This document shows positions 45,234 through 57,311 of a stretch of DNA of 64,000 nucleotides, in pieces. The notes under the pieces were generated by a model. That model was given only the letters and a program-made list of their open reading frames with translations, was not told the origin of the DNA and searched no databases. Position numbers and translations under genes: made by a program. Source of the DNA: Calonectria ilicicola (lineage: Eukaryota; Ascomycota; Sordariomycetes; Hypocreales; Nectriaceae). Numbering within the stretch: position 1 is the stretch's first letter; every line of letters starts with the position of its first letter. The DNA is taken from contig CP085826.1 in assembly GCA_020809705.1 (NCBI GenBank), forward strand, positions 1,922,001-1,986,000, given 5' to 3'.

Positions 45234-47603
45234 TTAGTCGAAAAGGGCAGCAGCGTCTGCATAGAGGCTCAAAGTCTGCCATTCCTCTTCGATCTCTTGT
45301 TGCGCATTCTTAAAATTCAGGTAATTTTCAACCAGTTTGCGAAGTTCCTTCACCAAATCAACCCGATGGGCTCCTGCGGCGTGGCTCATGAGGAGAATTT
45401 TGGTTGTTGTGAGTTGCAGCTCTCTGGTGCTGTATTTCCCATACAGGGCCGTAACCACTTCCTTTATCTCGTGTCTCAGTGAATGATCCAAAACGGGTGG
45501 ATTTTCAAGTGTCAAAAATCTAACAATTCGGCATAGTTTGCAAAAGGGCCTTTTAGTTTTGTCGCAAGCGTCAGCCAGAGCTTTGATCAAATTTGGAGTC
45601 TCCATGGTGCTGCCATCGTCTTGCAGCTTCTCCTTGATCGGAATCAATGATTCGTGTCCTTGATCGATGAATCCGCCACGATGAAGTAAATCTCGGATTT
45701 GAGCACTTGATTTTATGGCAAGCTCTTGTTTTAGCCTTGCGAGAAGTTGGAACTGAGCCGTTTCCTTCTTCATGATCTTCAGTCTCCCTATATCTGGTTC
45801 GAGTTGCGAAGAATTCTTTCGCTTTGAGGTCTTCTGGCCATTTTCTTCAGCTCTTGCTGCTCTAGAAATGGAAATTGTATTAGAGCCTGATTTTGCTGCC
45901 TCGGTAGATGATAAGTTCTGATTGATAGCTTTTCGGAGCTTGATACAGTCTTGTTTGGTTACGCTGGAGTGGGGCCAATGAAATCCTTTCTCGGATGGGC
46001 TTTCATACAAAAGCATAGGATATTCAAAAGATACAGATGCTAGATCCGTAGCTTTTGCAAACTTTGATTCTCTTAGCTGCTGCGCAAGCCTGATGATGTG
46101 AACCGATTGCTTAGGATCATTGAGCTTGCTGTACAGGTTGCCAAGGAAAACCGAGTCTGATATATTATGATTGCCATATTTGTGGCACAAAATACCAGAC
46201 TTTCCAGGAAGATGTGAGGTCCATCCCGGATTAGAAGTAATAGAGCTGGCGCCCATTTTACCACCGACATGATGCACAAAATATCCATCATGGCGATCAA
46301 TTTTATCATGAACACTAACCCAGCGTTGGAACAAATCTTGTCGCACTTGTCCGATTGGAACTTTGAAGTTGACACTGAAAGAAATGTTGAAGTTGGATAA
46401 AAGTCGCCCAGAGCCTGGGATTTCGCACTTCCAATGACTGGGATATGCATACAAACGATAGATGCCATGCTCAGTAGTTCTCGATGGCAGGGAAGGAAGT
46501 CCAATAGACCAGATGGATCCCAGTCCCATAGCGTGATGTATGTCTCTTAGTTTCCACTCCGTCGGAAGAAACGGACCACCTAGGGCAGATCCCTGTTGCA
46601 TTGCCGGTGTTAAAAATGTGAAGGGCTTTGCGCGTGATTTGAGCTCACTCAGACTCCCCACAAAACTTTCTGTTGCGGCAGCGACACGATAATCGTCAGA
46701 TACCTGGGAATCATTTTGGTACTGCTCCTGGATAAAGTCAAAAGGGTGAGTGTATGCGCCGAGGCGAAAGATCTCGTGGAACTTCAACCATGCTGGAAAA
46801 TAGGCGATGAAGACATTTAGCTCGACATCTGGAGCTCGTTGAGTCGCGTTGGTAGGTGGGGAATTCCTCTGTCGAAAAGGATCTTCCATTATCCAGAAAT
46901 GAACAAGAATAGCGTAAATGATTTGGATTCGTGAGATAAATGTAGTTGGGTTGGCCGTTTGGAAATTATCGACTGCCTCCTAAACGGTTCGACTAAAGTC
47001 TTTTCTGGCTATCCCAAATGCAGGAAAGACGAAGTATGGATATTCGACCGAATCTGCGGTTAGATTTACGGGAAGATGTGGCTGCGATTCCAAGGAAATG
47101 AGTCGACCACACCGAGAGGAATTGAGATCGTAATCTCGAAACGCTAGGATCTTGTCGAGAATATTCAACACATTGCCGTCGATGCCATCATCCCAAATCT
47201 TTTTAAAGGCTGACTTTTCTTGCTCAGATTCTTGGTGGCCATCAATGTTGTCATACTCGAGTTTCAATCTCTGACCTGCAAAGGCTTGTTGTATATCTGC
47301 TAGACGTCGCGCGTCGAACAGAGTCGAAAAGGGAATCAAGTGGGTGTTGGTAGAAGCATGACCAATATTGCTAGACAGCTAACCGGGAACTGGTGAGAGA
47401 AATGGATCCCCAGTCGGTTGCACGCCGACCAAAAAGCCCTCCATCGCTGAGTTTGAGTAGATTTCCTCAAAGGATCCTTCGGTTCGGTTGCATGCTCTTT
47501 GCAAAAAGGGAGCGACGAGGAGATCATGGTAACTCTGGAATGCAGGACATTGAGCATGAACTGGCAGATCTGCCCCGCTGAATGCTTCCGAAAACTCTTC
47601 CAT
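45234..47603 (-). pseudogene. Unknown-family gene with two in-frame TAG codons
   Basis: One reading frame stays open from the ATG at 47603 to the stop at 45234 (about 790 codons) except for TAG at 47381-47379 and 46982-46980. The sequence on both sides of each stop is protein-like and in the same frame (…LSPVPG then LSSNIGHASTN…; …DFSRTV then EAVDNFQTANP…). Both stops are one C-to-T change from CAG in a CA context. The rest looks maintained: hydrophobic patterning, KKETAQFQLLARLKQEL coiled stretch, basic KRKNSS. I do not recognise the family. The alternatives are two or three separate genes, or an unrecognised intron over the first stop (for example donor at 47429, acceptor at 47379). Confidence 0.6.
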
Positions 47604-48098
47604 CTGCTAAATGTCAACCGTGGCATGTTAGAAAATAGTCTGTTGCGGAGTTTGAGGCTGCGCTTACCGGTGATGAGGGGCGAGTTGTGGTCGCCTGTTG
47701 TGAGAATGAAGAGTGGAAGCAAGCATTAGACAAGCGTGGAGGAAGAAGAAGAAGGAGAAGAAGAAGCAGAAATAGAAATCTTTTATAGCGATTCATCAAA
47801 ATCCTTAGGGTGCCTAAGGTTTGGGGGACTGGTTTGCATGACCTTTTCGCATAGAGGAGAGACTAATAATTTTTAGGTGCAAGCAGATTTAACTGCTGGA
47901 AAAAGTTGCGTAAACCACTGCACGCCAGTTGAACGAGCGGCAATTTGTATACATAAACATAACCACAGTGGCCATTTTTGTTCCGATATGAAAAAAAAGT
48001 AAAATAATCATCGTAAGGTTTTCTTGGGATTTTCGTTTAATAGCCAATGCTTCGGAATTTCTATCAAGTGTACTGGCATAAACTGTCATGGGAGTCGT
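47604..48098. other. Intergenic between broken gene and transporter
   Basis: Possibly includes a 5' UTR intron for the interrupted gene: GTAAGC donor near 47668 and TTAGCAG acceptor directly before its ATG. Purine-rich AAGAAG repeats lie at about 47742-47766. No coding gene supported. Confidence 0.4.
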
Positions 48099-49920
48099 CT
48101 AGTATTTGTAGCGGAAGTGGATATTCTCTCGATCAGTCATATCCGACTCTCCATTCAATTTACCCAATCGTTCACTCTCCTCTTTTGAGATCCCCTGCTC
48201 GCTGACCAGCTTGTCACGCCTTTTATTTTCCCAAATGTCTATGCCAATTAGTCAACGGTAAGATGCATGCGCTATTGGTAATGGATGGCTTACAATAGAA
48301 TCTCCATGCAGCCATGCTACAAAACTCGACACAATAGAGAATGCCACAGGCAGTGATTCCTTTAGTGTATTTTGGTGCATCCGACGCCACAAACATTTGG
48401 GCTCCAACGGCATTGCCGACGCAGTAAGCGATAAACAGAATCGTCGCAGTGACCGTCTTTTTGGTTCTGCCTGCAACGTTGGATGGCAAAAAGGTCCATA
48501 TCACTGGGCGACCATTAGTAAATGAGACAGATTTTGTGAGTTGTTGACATACTTAGTCCAGGGAGAGAACCCAGCACTTGCATCATGTACATGCCCCATC
48601 TCGTCCACTTCATACGATCTTGAGGAAGAAAGGCCAGTGCCATCATACCAGTAAATGCGGGCACCAACGAAAACATCATCATAACAACTGCATTTAGTTA
48701 ATACTAGACTTTCCAAAGTTGTGTTGGAACTTACATCGAAGATTTGGTTTCTTGAACGTGATGATTCCAACAAACAAAAACCAGACGATGCTAAGACAAT
48801 AATATGGGGTTGATCCTTTGATAAGAGTCTCCAATGAAGTAAACCCAAAGGAAGTCCAAATCAATTTGGAAAAGGTCGTATTGGCGCCGTTGGGCAAAGC
48901 GTTGATAATTGTGACAAAGAAGAAAAAGTACGTTTGAGGGTCTGTATGAAGCGCCTGATTAGCAATCGCTTGATAACAAGATAGAGGCGGCAGTATTTAA
49001 ATTTAAGCTTACCTTTGAAAGTTGCCCAAAACTGTTCCTTTTTGAACTCTGCTCGCTTCTCACGATCAGATCCAGTTTGGTTCGCAACCACTCGCGCAAT
49101 TGCGGCACGCTTCTCTTCCTCGCTTAGCCAGCGGACCTCTCGTGGGGTTCCCAAGATGAACCAGACCAGAATTCCGCACGTAATTGTCAAGGCGCCAAGG
49201 AGGAAGGAGATGCCCTTCCACTGAAGAGTTGATATTAGTATCCGATCTTATACTGGAAAATGTTTTGGGGATACTTACGGCAGCCAGACCTCCAGGGTGT
49301 TTCTCTGCATGTAGCCCAATGCCGTACATGCTAAGACCAGCAAGAATATTCATACCAGCGTTAGAGGTTCCCCAAATCAGCGATCGAAAAGTATGCTCTT
49401 GGGAAGTATACCATGCTCCGGTAATCAGCATGAACGTCGGGGAGATTGTGCATTCGAGCGCGCCCTGAATCGTTCGCAGAATCATCAGATGCGCAAAGTT
49501 CTTGGCAAAAGCAACGCAGAGGACAATCACGCCCCATAGAACCATGACAATGGACAAGAATTTGCCCGTGTTGCACTTTTGCATCAGCCAATTTCCAGGA
49601 CCCTCGCAGACCATGTAAGAAAGATAGAAGATTGTGCTAAGCCAGTTGTACTGCTCGCCCACGAGGCCGGTGTCCTCTCGGATACCAAACACCGCCTGTA
49701 CACTGAGAGATGTCTTGTCTGTCTGTTGGGTGCCATAGCACAGCCACATAAGAGGCAGAAGCCAGAGATCAATCTTCCACAAAAGCTTTCGGTAATATTC
49801 TTCCGAATACTCGGTCGCAGCATCGACAGTGCCTTCCAACACATCATCAGGGCAGGACTTGCTGGTCGCTTCGATGTCGGGGACCGGCTTGTCGTCGGAG
49901 CTCAATGCTTTGTCCGCCAT
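48099..49920 (-). CDS. MFS transporter, allantoate permease (Dal5) type
   Basis: Predicted 12-TM proton symporter of the anion:cation symporter family; relatives carry allantoate, ureidosuccinate, dipeptides, nicotinate or similar. Exons 49920-49279, 49220-49013, 48941-48735, 48687-48553, 48503-48294 and 48238-48099; phases close to 513 residues. Typical segments: KIDLWLLPLMWLCYGTQQTDKT near the start, AVFGIREDTGLVGEQYNWLST, the RWLSEEEKRAAIARV central loop after TM6, and a polar C-terminus ending ENIHFRYKY. The reading frame is open a little upstream of 49920 but lacks ATG. It is not a close duplicate of the transporter at 32897. Substrate unknown. Confidence 0.9.
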
Positions 49921-50548
49921 ATTGTCGCTTGAGTCACTTTGGATGGTGATCTTCACAATCTAGCATCAGGTTGGGCATTGCGCGGTGACATGTTCAGCCT
50001 TGATATGGCGTTTCATTCAAGACCCATCTACAATGAACCCATGCGCAGCCTACGAATCCGTATTTCCCTATTTGGGCATATCTGCGTTTCGGCCGGATCA
50101 CATCCGCAGGTTTTACTCACAGCAGAATTGGCAACCCGATAGTGCTATCAGTAAACCCATGGTTTGGATCCACTGATTTTGTCGCTGACTGGAACAGACC
50201 CGACCGAGATAAGACTGGAGATAACACCAAGTGCCATACTGGGGTTTATCTACTGGGTTCCCCGCATCTAAGATGAGTGAGTATTGGCGCTTACAATTGT
50301 CTAATGGCTGCAGTCTCCAAAGATAAAAACACCGCTGAGTCACCTAGCATCTCGAAATTCCTTCCGCTTATAATTTGAGATTTCTCAACAACCAACGACA
50401 GAATATAACATGTAAATTAATGAGTAAAGGTATATAATATTATCTAGAATTTTTCTTTATAATTTATTTCCGTTCAATCACTCAATCATGTCTCATTTTT
50501 ACCAAGTAATCACGTCATTTATGATGAGAAAAAAACCGACACCCAGGC
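49921..50548. other. Intergenic, no gene seen
   Basis: Promoter of the transporter and 3' end of the first BTB gene; AT-rich at 50390-50480. Confidence 0.5.
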
Positions 50549-51337
50549 TTACACTCGGTGAAGTTTGTTGTAGCAACCCGGAAGCATGCTAAACAAAGAC
50601 CCTTGGACGGCTTGCCTCGGGCTTGAACTTCCTCCATGGCCACTATTCTGGATGAGCACCTGCAAAATTTGAAGCGAGGCTTGTTCGGAAAACTTACAAG
50701 CCAATCTAAATCCGAGCAAACGATCCGGGGTGCTGGTGGCCATCGCAAGATAGGAACATCGAGGCACTATCATCATGAAACTCTTGCTAAATCGGCAAAA
50801 CAGCCTCTCATCACGCAGCCAATAGGCAGCAGTTAGCAGCTCCCATGCTTCCGGGAACGGGGATTTCCCGTCCTGGGTAGCAAACCACCGGCTCTTTGCG
50901 TACTCAAGTCGCTCGGCCAAGAGGTATTTGTCAGCTAAAATTGCGACTTGTTGTATATCCTTGGGCTTGATCTTGATCGTGGCTGGGTCGGCGCCATAGA
51001 GAGTGCGGTAAAGAATAGACAAGGCGTGTGGATTATCTTCTGGCAAGGACACGGGGACTGGTTCGGTGCCTCTCTGGCGCAGTGCCTCCGCCTCAGAGCA
51101 GCTACCTTCAAACATGGCCTTGAAGACGGGTGAAATAATTGAAAGAAACGATGACGAAACTTGGAGCTTGGCTTCCTTGTGGCCAACGACAAGGATAACA
51201 TCCCCATCTGGGGTCAGCTTCTCCACTGCTGAGTCTCGAGTCAGCAGCAGTGTCGAATGCCCCGCCTAATACCGGCACTCACCTGACTTCATCATTTCTT
51301 CTTCGCTTGATGTTCTTTTGCGTTTGAGAGATTCCAT
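50549..51337 (-). CDS. BTB/POZ domain protein, copy A
   Basis: Exons 51337-51283 and 51228-50549; phase closes to 244 residues. The first exon gives MESLKRKRTSSEEE, a basic NLS-like start. The BTB fold spans about residues 20-130: PDGDVILVVGHKEAKLQVSS, SIISPVFKAMFEG, and ADKYLLAERLEYAKSRWF. The domain mediates protein-protein dimerisation, often as a Cullin-3 adaptor; in fungi these short stand-alone BTB proteins are numerous and uncharacterised. Next to a clear paralogue (51832-52543) on the same strand. The C-terminal ~35 residues are less certain because a possible short intron begins after RLAC. Confidence 0.82.
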
Positions 51338-51831
51338 TTCTGGAAAAAGAGAAGAAATAAAAAAAGACGGAGTCTCGAGAGGCGGGGTAATCTGACGCTG
51401 TCTAGATCATTGACGCGAGGAAAAGGCATATAGGCAAGGGTGGGATTGGCTGCAGAGAATCACTATAGTTCGACTGATTCGCTGCTGTCAGCTGATCGCC
51501 GCACAAAAAAAAAGAAGAAGAGGAGAAAAAAGTAAATACATCTGTACTCTGCTTGAGAATTGAGCAATAATGTGCCCGATTTATTAATTCGAGTGCACTT
51601 GCAGCTGGAAGGGTCATCTGAGAAAAACTCCAATTAATTTTCGCCTAAGCTTCTCATATCTAAGTATGCTTGCAAATTTCATCTGTCACCAAGCACGACT
51701 AGTGGAAATATCCAAACATGCACCCATCGGTTCGACTGATGTATCCATCCTTCGCATGCTCGAAGCAATATAGGCACAGTCCCATGTTTGATTGGCATCG
51801 TCCCTTTGATGAATAGCGTGAACGAAATTCC
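51338..51831. other. Spacer between the two BTB genes
   Basis: About 490 bp of AT-leaning DNA with an A-rich run at 51504-51530. No gene seen. Confidence 0.5.
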
Positions 51832-52543
51832 TCAACCGCCACTTTGCCACAGAAGGTCATTAGCATCTAGGACGTAAGAGTAGAGGATCAAAGGCTACTT
51901 ACAAGCTAAGCGAAGCCCTAGAGACTCATCTAATCCACCGAGGGCAAATTTGAGGTTAGATGTTCTGCACCCTGCCAAGTCCCTGCTGAGTCTGTTGAAT
52001 GGTTCCGCGCAGTCGAGCCAGTAAGCTGCAAGGACCAAGTTCCAGCAGTCTTGCGGTGGGATGGGCTCAAATCGGTTGCGAAGCCAATATTGCTTCGCAA
52101 ACACAAGTCGGTTAACCATCTGATATTTATCAGCCATTTCAGCGACACCAAGAATCTCCCCGGGAGAGATGTCGGCAGTCCGTGGATTAGCTCCATACAA
52201 AGTGCGAAGGAGAATTGACATCGTCCGGGCACAATCCTTTGGTAGAGGGATGTAAACAGATTTTCCATTGCTCTCACGCAAGGCCAAACCCTCGCGAAAG
52301 TTGCTCTCGAACATTGCCTTGAAGACGGGCGAAATGGTCGAGAGGAATGAGGATTCCACCTGTACATGATGCTTGCCCATTGGCCCAAGAACCAGAGTTA
52401 GGTCACCATCTGGGATGAGAGTTTCAGTCGTAACTTCGTCAACTTCTAGGAAGAAAATCAGAATAACCGCTGTATTTTGAACAGATCAACGTACCATCCT
52501 TAATCTCTATGCTCTCATCGGTCAGGGTATCTGGGGTGTCCAT
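51832..52543 (-). CDS. BTB/POZ domain protein, copy B
   Basis: Three exons, 52543-52495, 52445-51903 and 51866-51832; phases close to 208 residues. BTB region: PDGDLTLVLGPMGKHHVQVE, STISPVFKAMFES, ILLRTLYGANP and ADKYQMVNRLVFAKQYW, lining up segment by segment with copy A (ISPVFKAMFE, RTLYGA and ADKY are identical). The first exon is acidic (MDTPDTLTDESIE) rather than basic as in copy A. The shared first-intron position just before the BTB domain supports tandem duplication. Function unknown. Confidence 0.8.
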
Positions 52544-53415
52544 TTTCGTGGTATGGAGAGATTGCTGAAAGGGTTGTTGGTCTGGGATTTTAAAGAGCTA
52601 TAATGAAGAGTTTTGAATGAATTGTAGTGAACGGAGTGGCTTAAAATTGCCGAAGATCAAATTCCATACAAACAAGACTGAGACATTGTCATGACAATGC
52701 CCATGTTGAGCAACAACTGCAAGTGTGAGCATGGCTATGGCTTAGGGTAAATTCAATCCGGCAACCGGAGTGAAACATGATTGACGCAGATCAATAACAA
52801 TAGACATACCAGAACACTATATCTACTTTAAACACTTGTATCCAGCCCCAGTAAAAAATGTCATCATGATTGATTCGAAGCCTTCTTTTGTCATTGTAAT
52901 GGCCTTCTGGATTAATAGTTGAAGGATTTTGTCCAAGTTAATGACCTCCCATGACCAAAAATTCTTCGGATCCTTCATCATCCAGCACAACTGTGGAGTG
53001 CACCGCTAGCTTTCAGCTTTCGCCTCTAATGCAGGTAAATATGGGCCGCAGGTCCCGTCAGGGGTTTCCTAGCCGCCTAGTTGACCCATCAACGCTTGGC
53101 ATACGGCCAGATGATCACTCTTTGTGTTTCAGCTAAGGAATCAATTTCCAGCAGGATCTGTGGCTTAAGTCTTACGTTACGATCCATCATGGCTTTGTCG
53201 ATTTATAATTACTGAATTCGATGACGCAGGATGGCTGGGTTCAACCGTTGTAATTTTAGTGGCTCCTCGATAATTGATCTTCATTCACATACGCTTTCTT
53301 GCCTTTAGTCTTCAAGGTATGGGTATTATGTACAAGAAATCCATTGCAAAAGTCTTGATCTAATGATCTATATTCTATATTTGCCTTATTTTCATTTTGT
53401 TTTGTGGGATACATT
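52544..53415. other. Intergenic, no gene seen
   Basis: AT-leaning; only short frames. Confidence 0.5.
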
Positions 53416-54504
53416 TCAAGCCGCTTTTTTAAATGCATCTGCTTGTACTACACTGGCCGCCGAGACAGCGACTAGTCGCTCAATTGGCGTCGCAGCATGG
53501 AGCCCGTCCCACCACAGCTGTTCCCGGGTCAGTGTGAGGTGACAGAATTGGAGCAGTGAAGGGTATCTTACGCAGGTTTTGCCGTCTTTATTTGTACATG
53601 TAGGATTCTTGGCACCCACAGCACTTGGGTTTTCATATGCTTTTTGGAATGGCACTGATGTGTCGATGATCTCCGCTGCCATCTTGGTATTCTTCTGTTT
53701 GAACGTTTTGATCCTGCTGACTAAAAGCTTATTCCAGGTCTGAACGGATGAACTAAGTTGGCTGCTAGCTTTTGTGTTGAGTTTCGAAAAATTGGGGATC
53801 AAATTCATTGCTAGTATCATTAGCACAAGTCAACCCAAGCATTAAGTTGGCAATACTCACGTGGCGCTGTTAGGAAGATGAATTTTCTCAGACCAAGATT
53901 ATATAATCTTTCAACTTGAGCAAAATACTCATCCATTAGCTTTGAATATACTTTATCCACCGAGGGGTTGGTATAGCTAGTGCGGATGTCGTTGATGCCA
54001 AACCATACTCCAACGACGGCATTGGCATTATTTGTGTTCCAACCACGATTCTTTGGTCCATCACTGTAATAGTTCAAGAAGGTATCGACTTGTAGACCAA
54101 AATCACTTGGACTCTGATCAATTACACCGATTTTGACTGTCGCACCGCTTTGCGCGAAATTATATGAGACTGTCTCGGTATTGGGCAAGTATGCGATTGA
54201 GTTATTGAACTCTGTCACCATGAACCCAACCCAATTGGCGCCGCCAGACGAGGTCACCCCCGGGTAAGCGGGATTCCCAAGCGGATTTTGGAGTCCAGGT
54301 GCCTGTTTTCTGGGATCAAAGCCTGTCTTTGAGTATGAGTCGCCACTAGTGCGGGCTTTGGGTTAGCTTACAGACAATTGTGGTGTAATTAACGATTACT
54401 TACAAGGTGAGCAAGAAGTTTCTGGAGTCTTGAGCTGCTACAGCATCCCCTGTGAGGGAGGCAAGAGCAAAGATAACCGCCTTCTTCAAGCTGATAGACT
54501 TCAT
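53416..54504 (-). CDS. Secreted GDSL/SGNH esterase (CE16-like)
   Basis: Predicted extracellular acetyl esterase acting on carbohydrates or plant polymers. Exons 54504-54404, 54345-53861, 53810-53572 and 53517-53416; phases close to 308 residues. A signal peptide opens the protein (about residues 1-24, ending AVAAQ). SGNH blocks: FGDSYSKTGF (nucleophile Ser37, formed across intron 1), NFAQSGATV, WFGINDIR, and the C-terminal LWWDGLHAATP with D279 and H282. The last intron (54 bp) is a multiple of three and could also be read through; splicing gives the better family match. No linker or carbohydrate-binding module is present. Confidence 0.85.
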
Positions 54505-55573
54505 GGCTGAAACTCACAATGACCGCGACTGGGAGCAAATGACCTGAGAAAATAGAACCTGTCCATCTCTTTAAAGGTCCCAGCTCAGGCTCCACCCCAG
54601 GCTGTAAAATCCACTGATGCCAAGAGTCAATTGTCATCACTCTCGCGAAAGGGCTTACGTTGTTTTGGTGCGGTGCAGGACCAACAAACGGCGACTCCAC
54701 TCGAAACTGCCAAGAAGGATCCAGATGGTCGAGGCCTTGATCCTTTGTGGCTGGTTCGCCAGTTTCCACTTCTGGTACCCGATCACCACTCAGCACTGCC
54801 AACATTAATAAGAATAGGATTTATTACGTGAAAAGGATTGAAGGAACGAGGAGCATGCTGGATAGCATATATCTTTTTTAAGGGGGATCACTGCTAGGTT
54901 TTGTTTTACCCAAGACGAGGGCTTCAAGAGAACATGGAGGGAGAATCGCACTTCTATTCTCTAGGCGGTACTCTTATCGAACAAATCAATGATCCACTAT
55001 TTTACATGCATGTAATGTCAGCCGATCCCGGCTCTCGGCCCCAATTGCGTGATAACGCCATCCATTTGACCGTTGGATCCCTTGTGGGGGCGGGCATTCA
55101 CGATACCCATTCAAAAAAGGCTTAGACACTCAGCCCTCTGACGGGATTTCAATAGCGAATGAGATCTTTTAGAGGTGACAATATTGTTTGTTTGGGGGAC
55201 TCCACAAGCTAAGTAATTCTGCAGTTAAAAGGGCCGTTTTAATTCGAAAGCCACTTTCGAAGCTCAAGCCAATTGGGCGCCGTGGGTAGCTAACGGCCAG
55301 GGCCAAAAAGCGGCAGTGCACGCGATTGATGGATTCAGCCCTTTTGAATCATCTTGCGGACTAACGGAAATCTTCCCGAAACTGTAAATGGACGGACCTC
55401 CACGCCCAGAGTTGCCAAGGTTATTACCCATTCGAATCGTTCACACACAAATCTAGCCGAGCAAGAACCGTGTCCTTAAACGCCAGGCTTGAAAAGGGCT
55501 TCTCTGCTTCCATTACTAGCTGTCGTGTCTCTCTGCTGCACGTAATATCTGTGTTGCTATGGGCCTGTGCCCC
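54505..55573. other. Intergenic, no gene seen
   Basis: About 1.07 kb; a few frames under 80 codons without any likeness. Confidence 0.5.
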
Positions 55574-57311
55574 TCATGATTTATCCCCTGAAAAGATTTC
55601 GCTGATATGAATGAGCTCGTCCCACCTCTCATCCTTCTCAATGGAAATTGTGCCCTGAGGTGTGGCCACTTTCATCTCCTCCACTGTTTTAGCGCCTAAT
55701 TTGTAAGATGTATCATCATTCACAAAGGCCACTAAAATCTGGATCCATTCTTCCATGAGTTTTCTCTCGTCTGGTGTAGGCCCGTAGCAAATCGAGAAGC
55801 TGTTATCTGATTAGCCTAGCTAGTTCCACATTTAGACAGTAGAACAAAAGATGGCGAACTTACTTCCAGAAAGGTTTATCCATGGCATGCGCGACGCCAA
55901 ATGAAATTGGGGCCACCTTTTCATCAATGAAGGATAATCGATAGGCAATTTGGTAACGCCAAACGTCATTGATGTCCACACCATTTTCTGTGAGGTGTTT
56001 GACTAATGCTCTGGAGGGTGCACGAACCTGGCCGTCGGAGATAATATTGCCTGATGGTTTGTTCGTCAATTATGACAAGGATGCGATCGAGATTCACTTT
56101 GGAAATTCCTCACCGAACAACTTTTTCCACTCCGCTAAACTCGTAGACTCGGGTAATCTGTAGCATTGCAATGCTCTATCGGTGACTTCAGGTGCATAGT
56201 AGTTCATAATCTGATGCCTTAAAGCTTCAACGGTTGGCTCCTCCGGGCTATTATACGTTGAGTATAAAGTCTCCTCATTGGCTACTTCACCGATAAGAAT
56301 ACTGTATTGCCTGGCTGCAAATTCATCGGCAAACTCTTTGCTTTGGACATACTCCATCATACCCGGGTGGATAAACAGTTCATCAGTGACGGGGCGGAAT
56401 GTGTGGTTTTGTAATTTTGGAATCGCTTGCACTAAGTCCTGGGCACTGACTTGTCGTAGAGCACTAAGCTTTTCTGAAGCTGATTTAGTCTCGTCAATGT
56501 TGAAATGTTGGCACAGCTCGTCAAATTGAGTTTGAGCATCTTGTAATGACTTTGGCTGTGCGGGTATCGCATTTGAATCCATGAATATGCGTCGATACGT
56601 AGAAGATTTGGGTCCTGGTTTGCGGAATTCGTAGAGCATCTGAGCCTCGACACTATAGGCTCCAGCACTTCGACCTGCTAGTGTGATATTATTAGGATCA
56701 CCGCCGAATAGGGAAATGTTCTCCTTGACCCATTCGGCTGCCATGCATTGGTCCCAAAGCCCGAAGTTTCCAGCAGAAACACCGCCGCTGTCAGTGAGGA
56801 GGTCTTGGCCGGCAAGAAAGCCAAAAACATTTAGTCGGTAGCCGATGGCGACGACGATTGCATTGAGTGCACCTGTTGATATTAATTCGGATGGATCCAT
56901 GCCAGACTCTTGCGAAGGATCACCCATTTGGAACCAGCCCCCGTGTAGCCATAGCATTACGGGCCATTTTTGGCCATCATCACCGCCGACAGGAGTCCAT
57001 ATGTTCATAAACAGGCAGTCTTCGCTGTAAGCACCGGAACCACCTTCAGCTTCTCCTACGTGGAATGCTTTTTGTGGACAAACGGCTTTGAACTTGGTTG
57101 CATCAAACGGGGCACCGTCCGAACCAGCATAAATGTAACTTGCGGGCAGGGGCTGCGGCTTGCGCCAACGGTTTTCGCCTGTTGGTGGGAGCGCATATGG
57201 AATGCCGGCATAGCGGCGGGCTTTGTTGTCGAATTGAAGGCCACGTATCGACCCCCTGCTGCCCAAATTGAGCTCAAAGGGTGCTTCTTGGTAAGAAATC
57301 GTATTGCCCAT
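55574..57311 (-). CDS. Type-B carboxylesterase (alpha/beta hydrolase)
   Basis: Ester hydrolase of the carboxylesterase/lipase family. Exons 57311-56114, 56050-55864 and 55799-55574; phases close to 536 residues. ATG at 57311 (MGNTISYQEAPF) is chosen because the frame upstream has no ATG. Visible: RYAGIPYALPPTGENRWRKP, EDCLFMNIWTP, oxyanion-hole LWLHGGWFQMG, nucleophile elbow GRSAGA (Ser215), acid region GEVANEETLY and the catalytic-His segment GVAHAMDKPFW. No signal peptide, so probably intracellular. It may work on xenobiotic or secondary-metabolite esters. The adjacent secreted esterase is unrelated by sequence. Confidence 0.88.
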
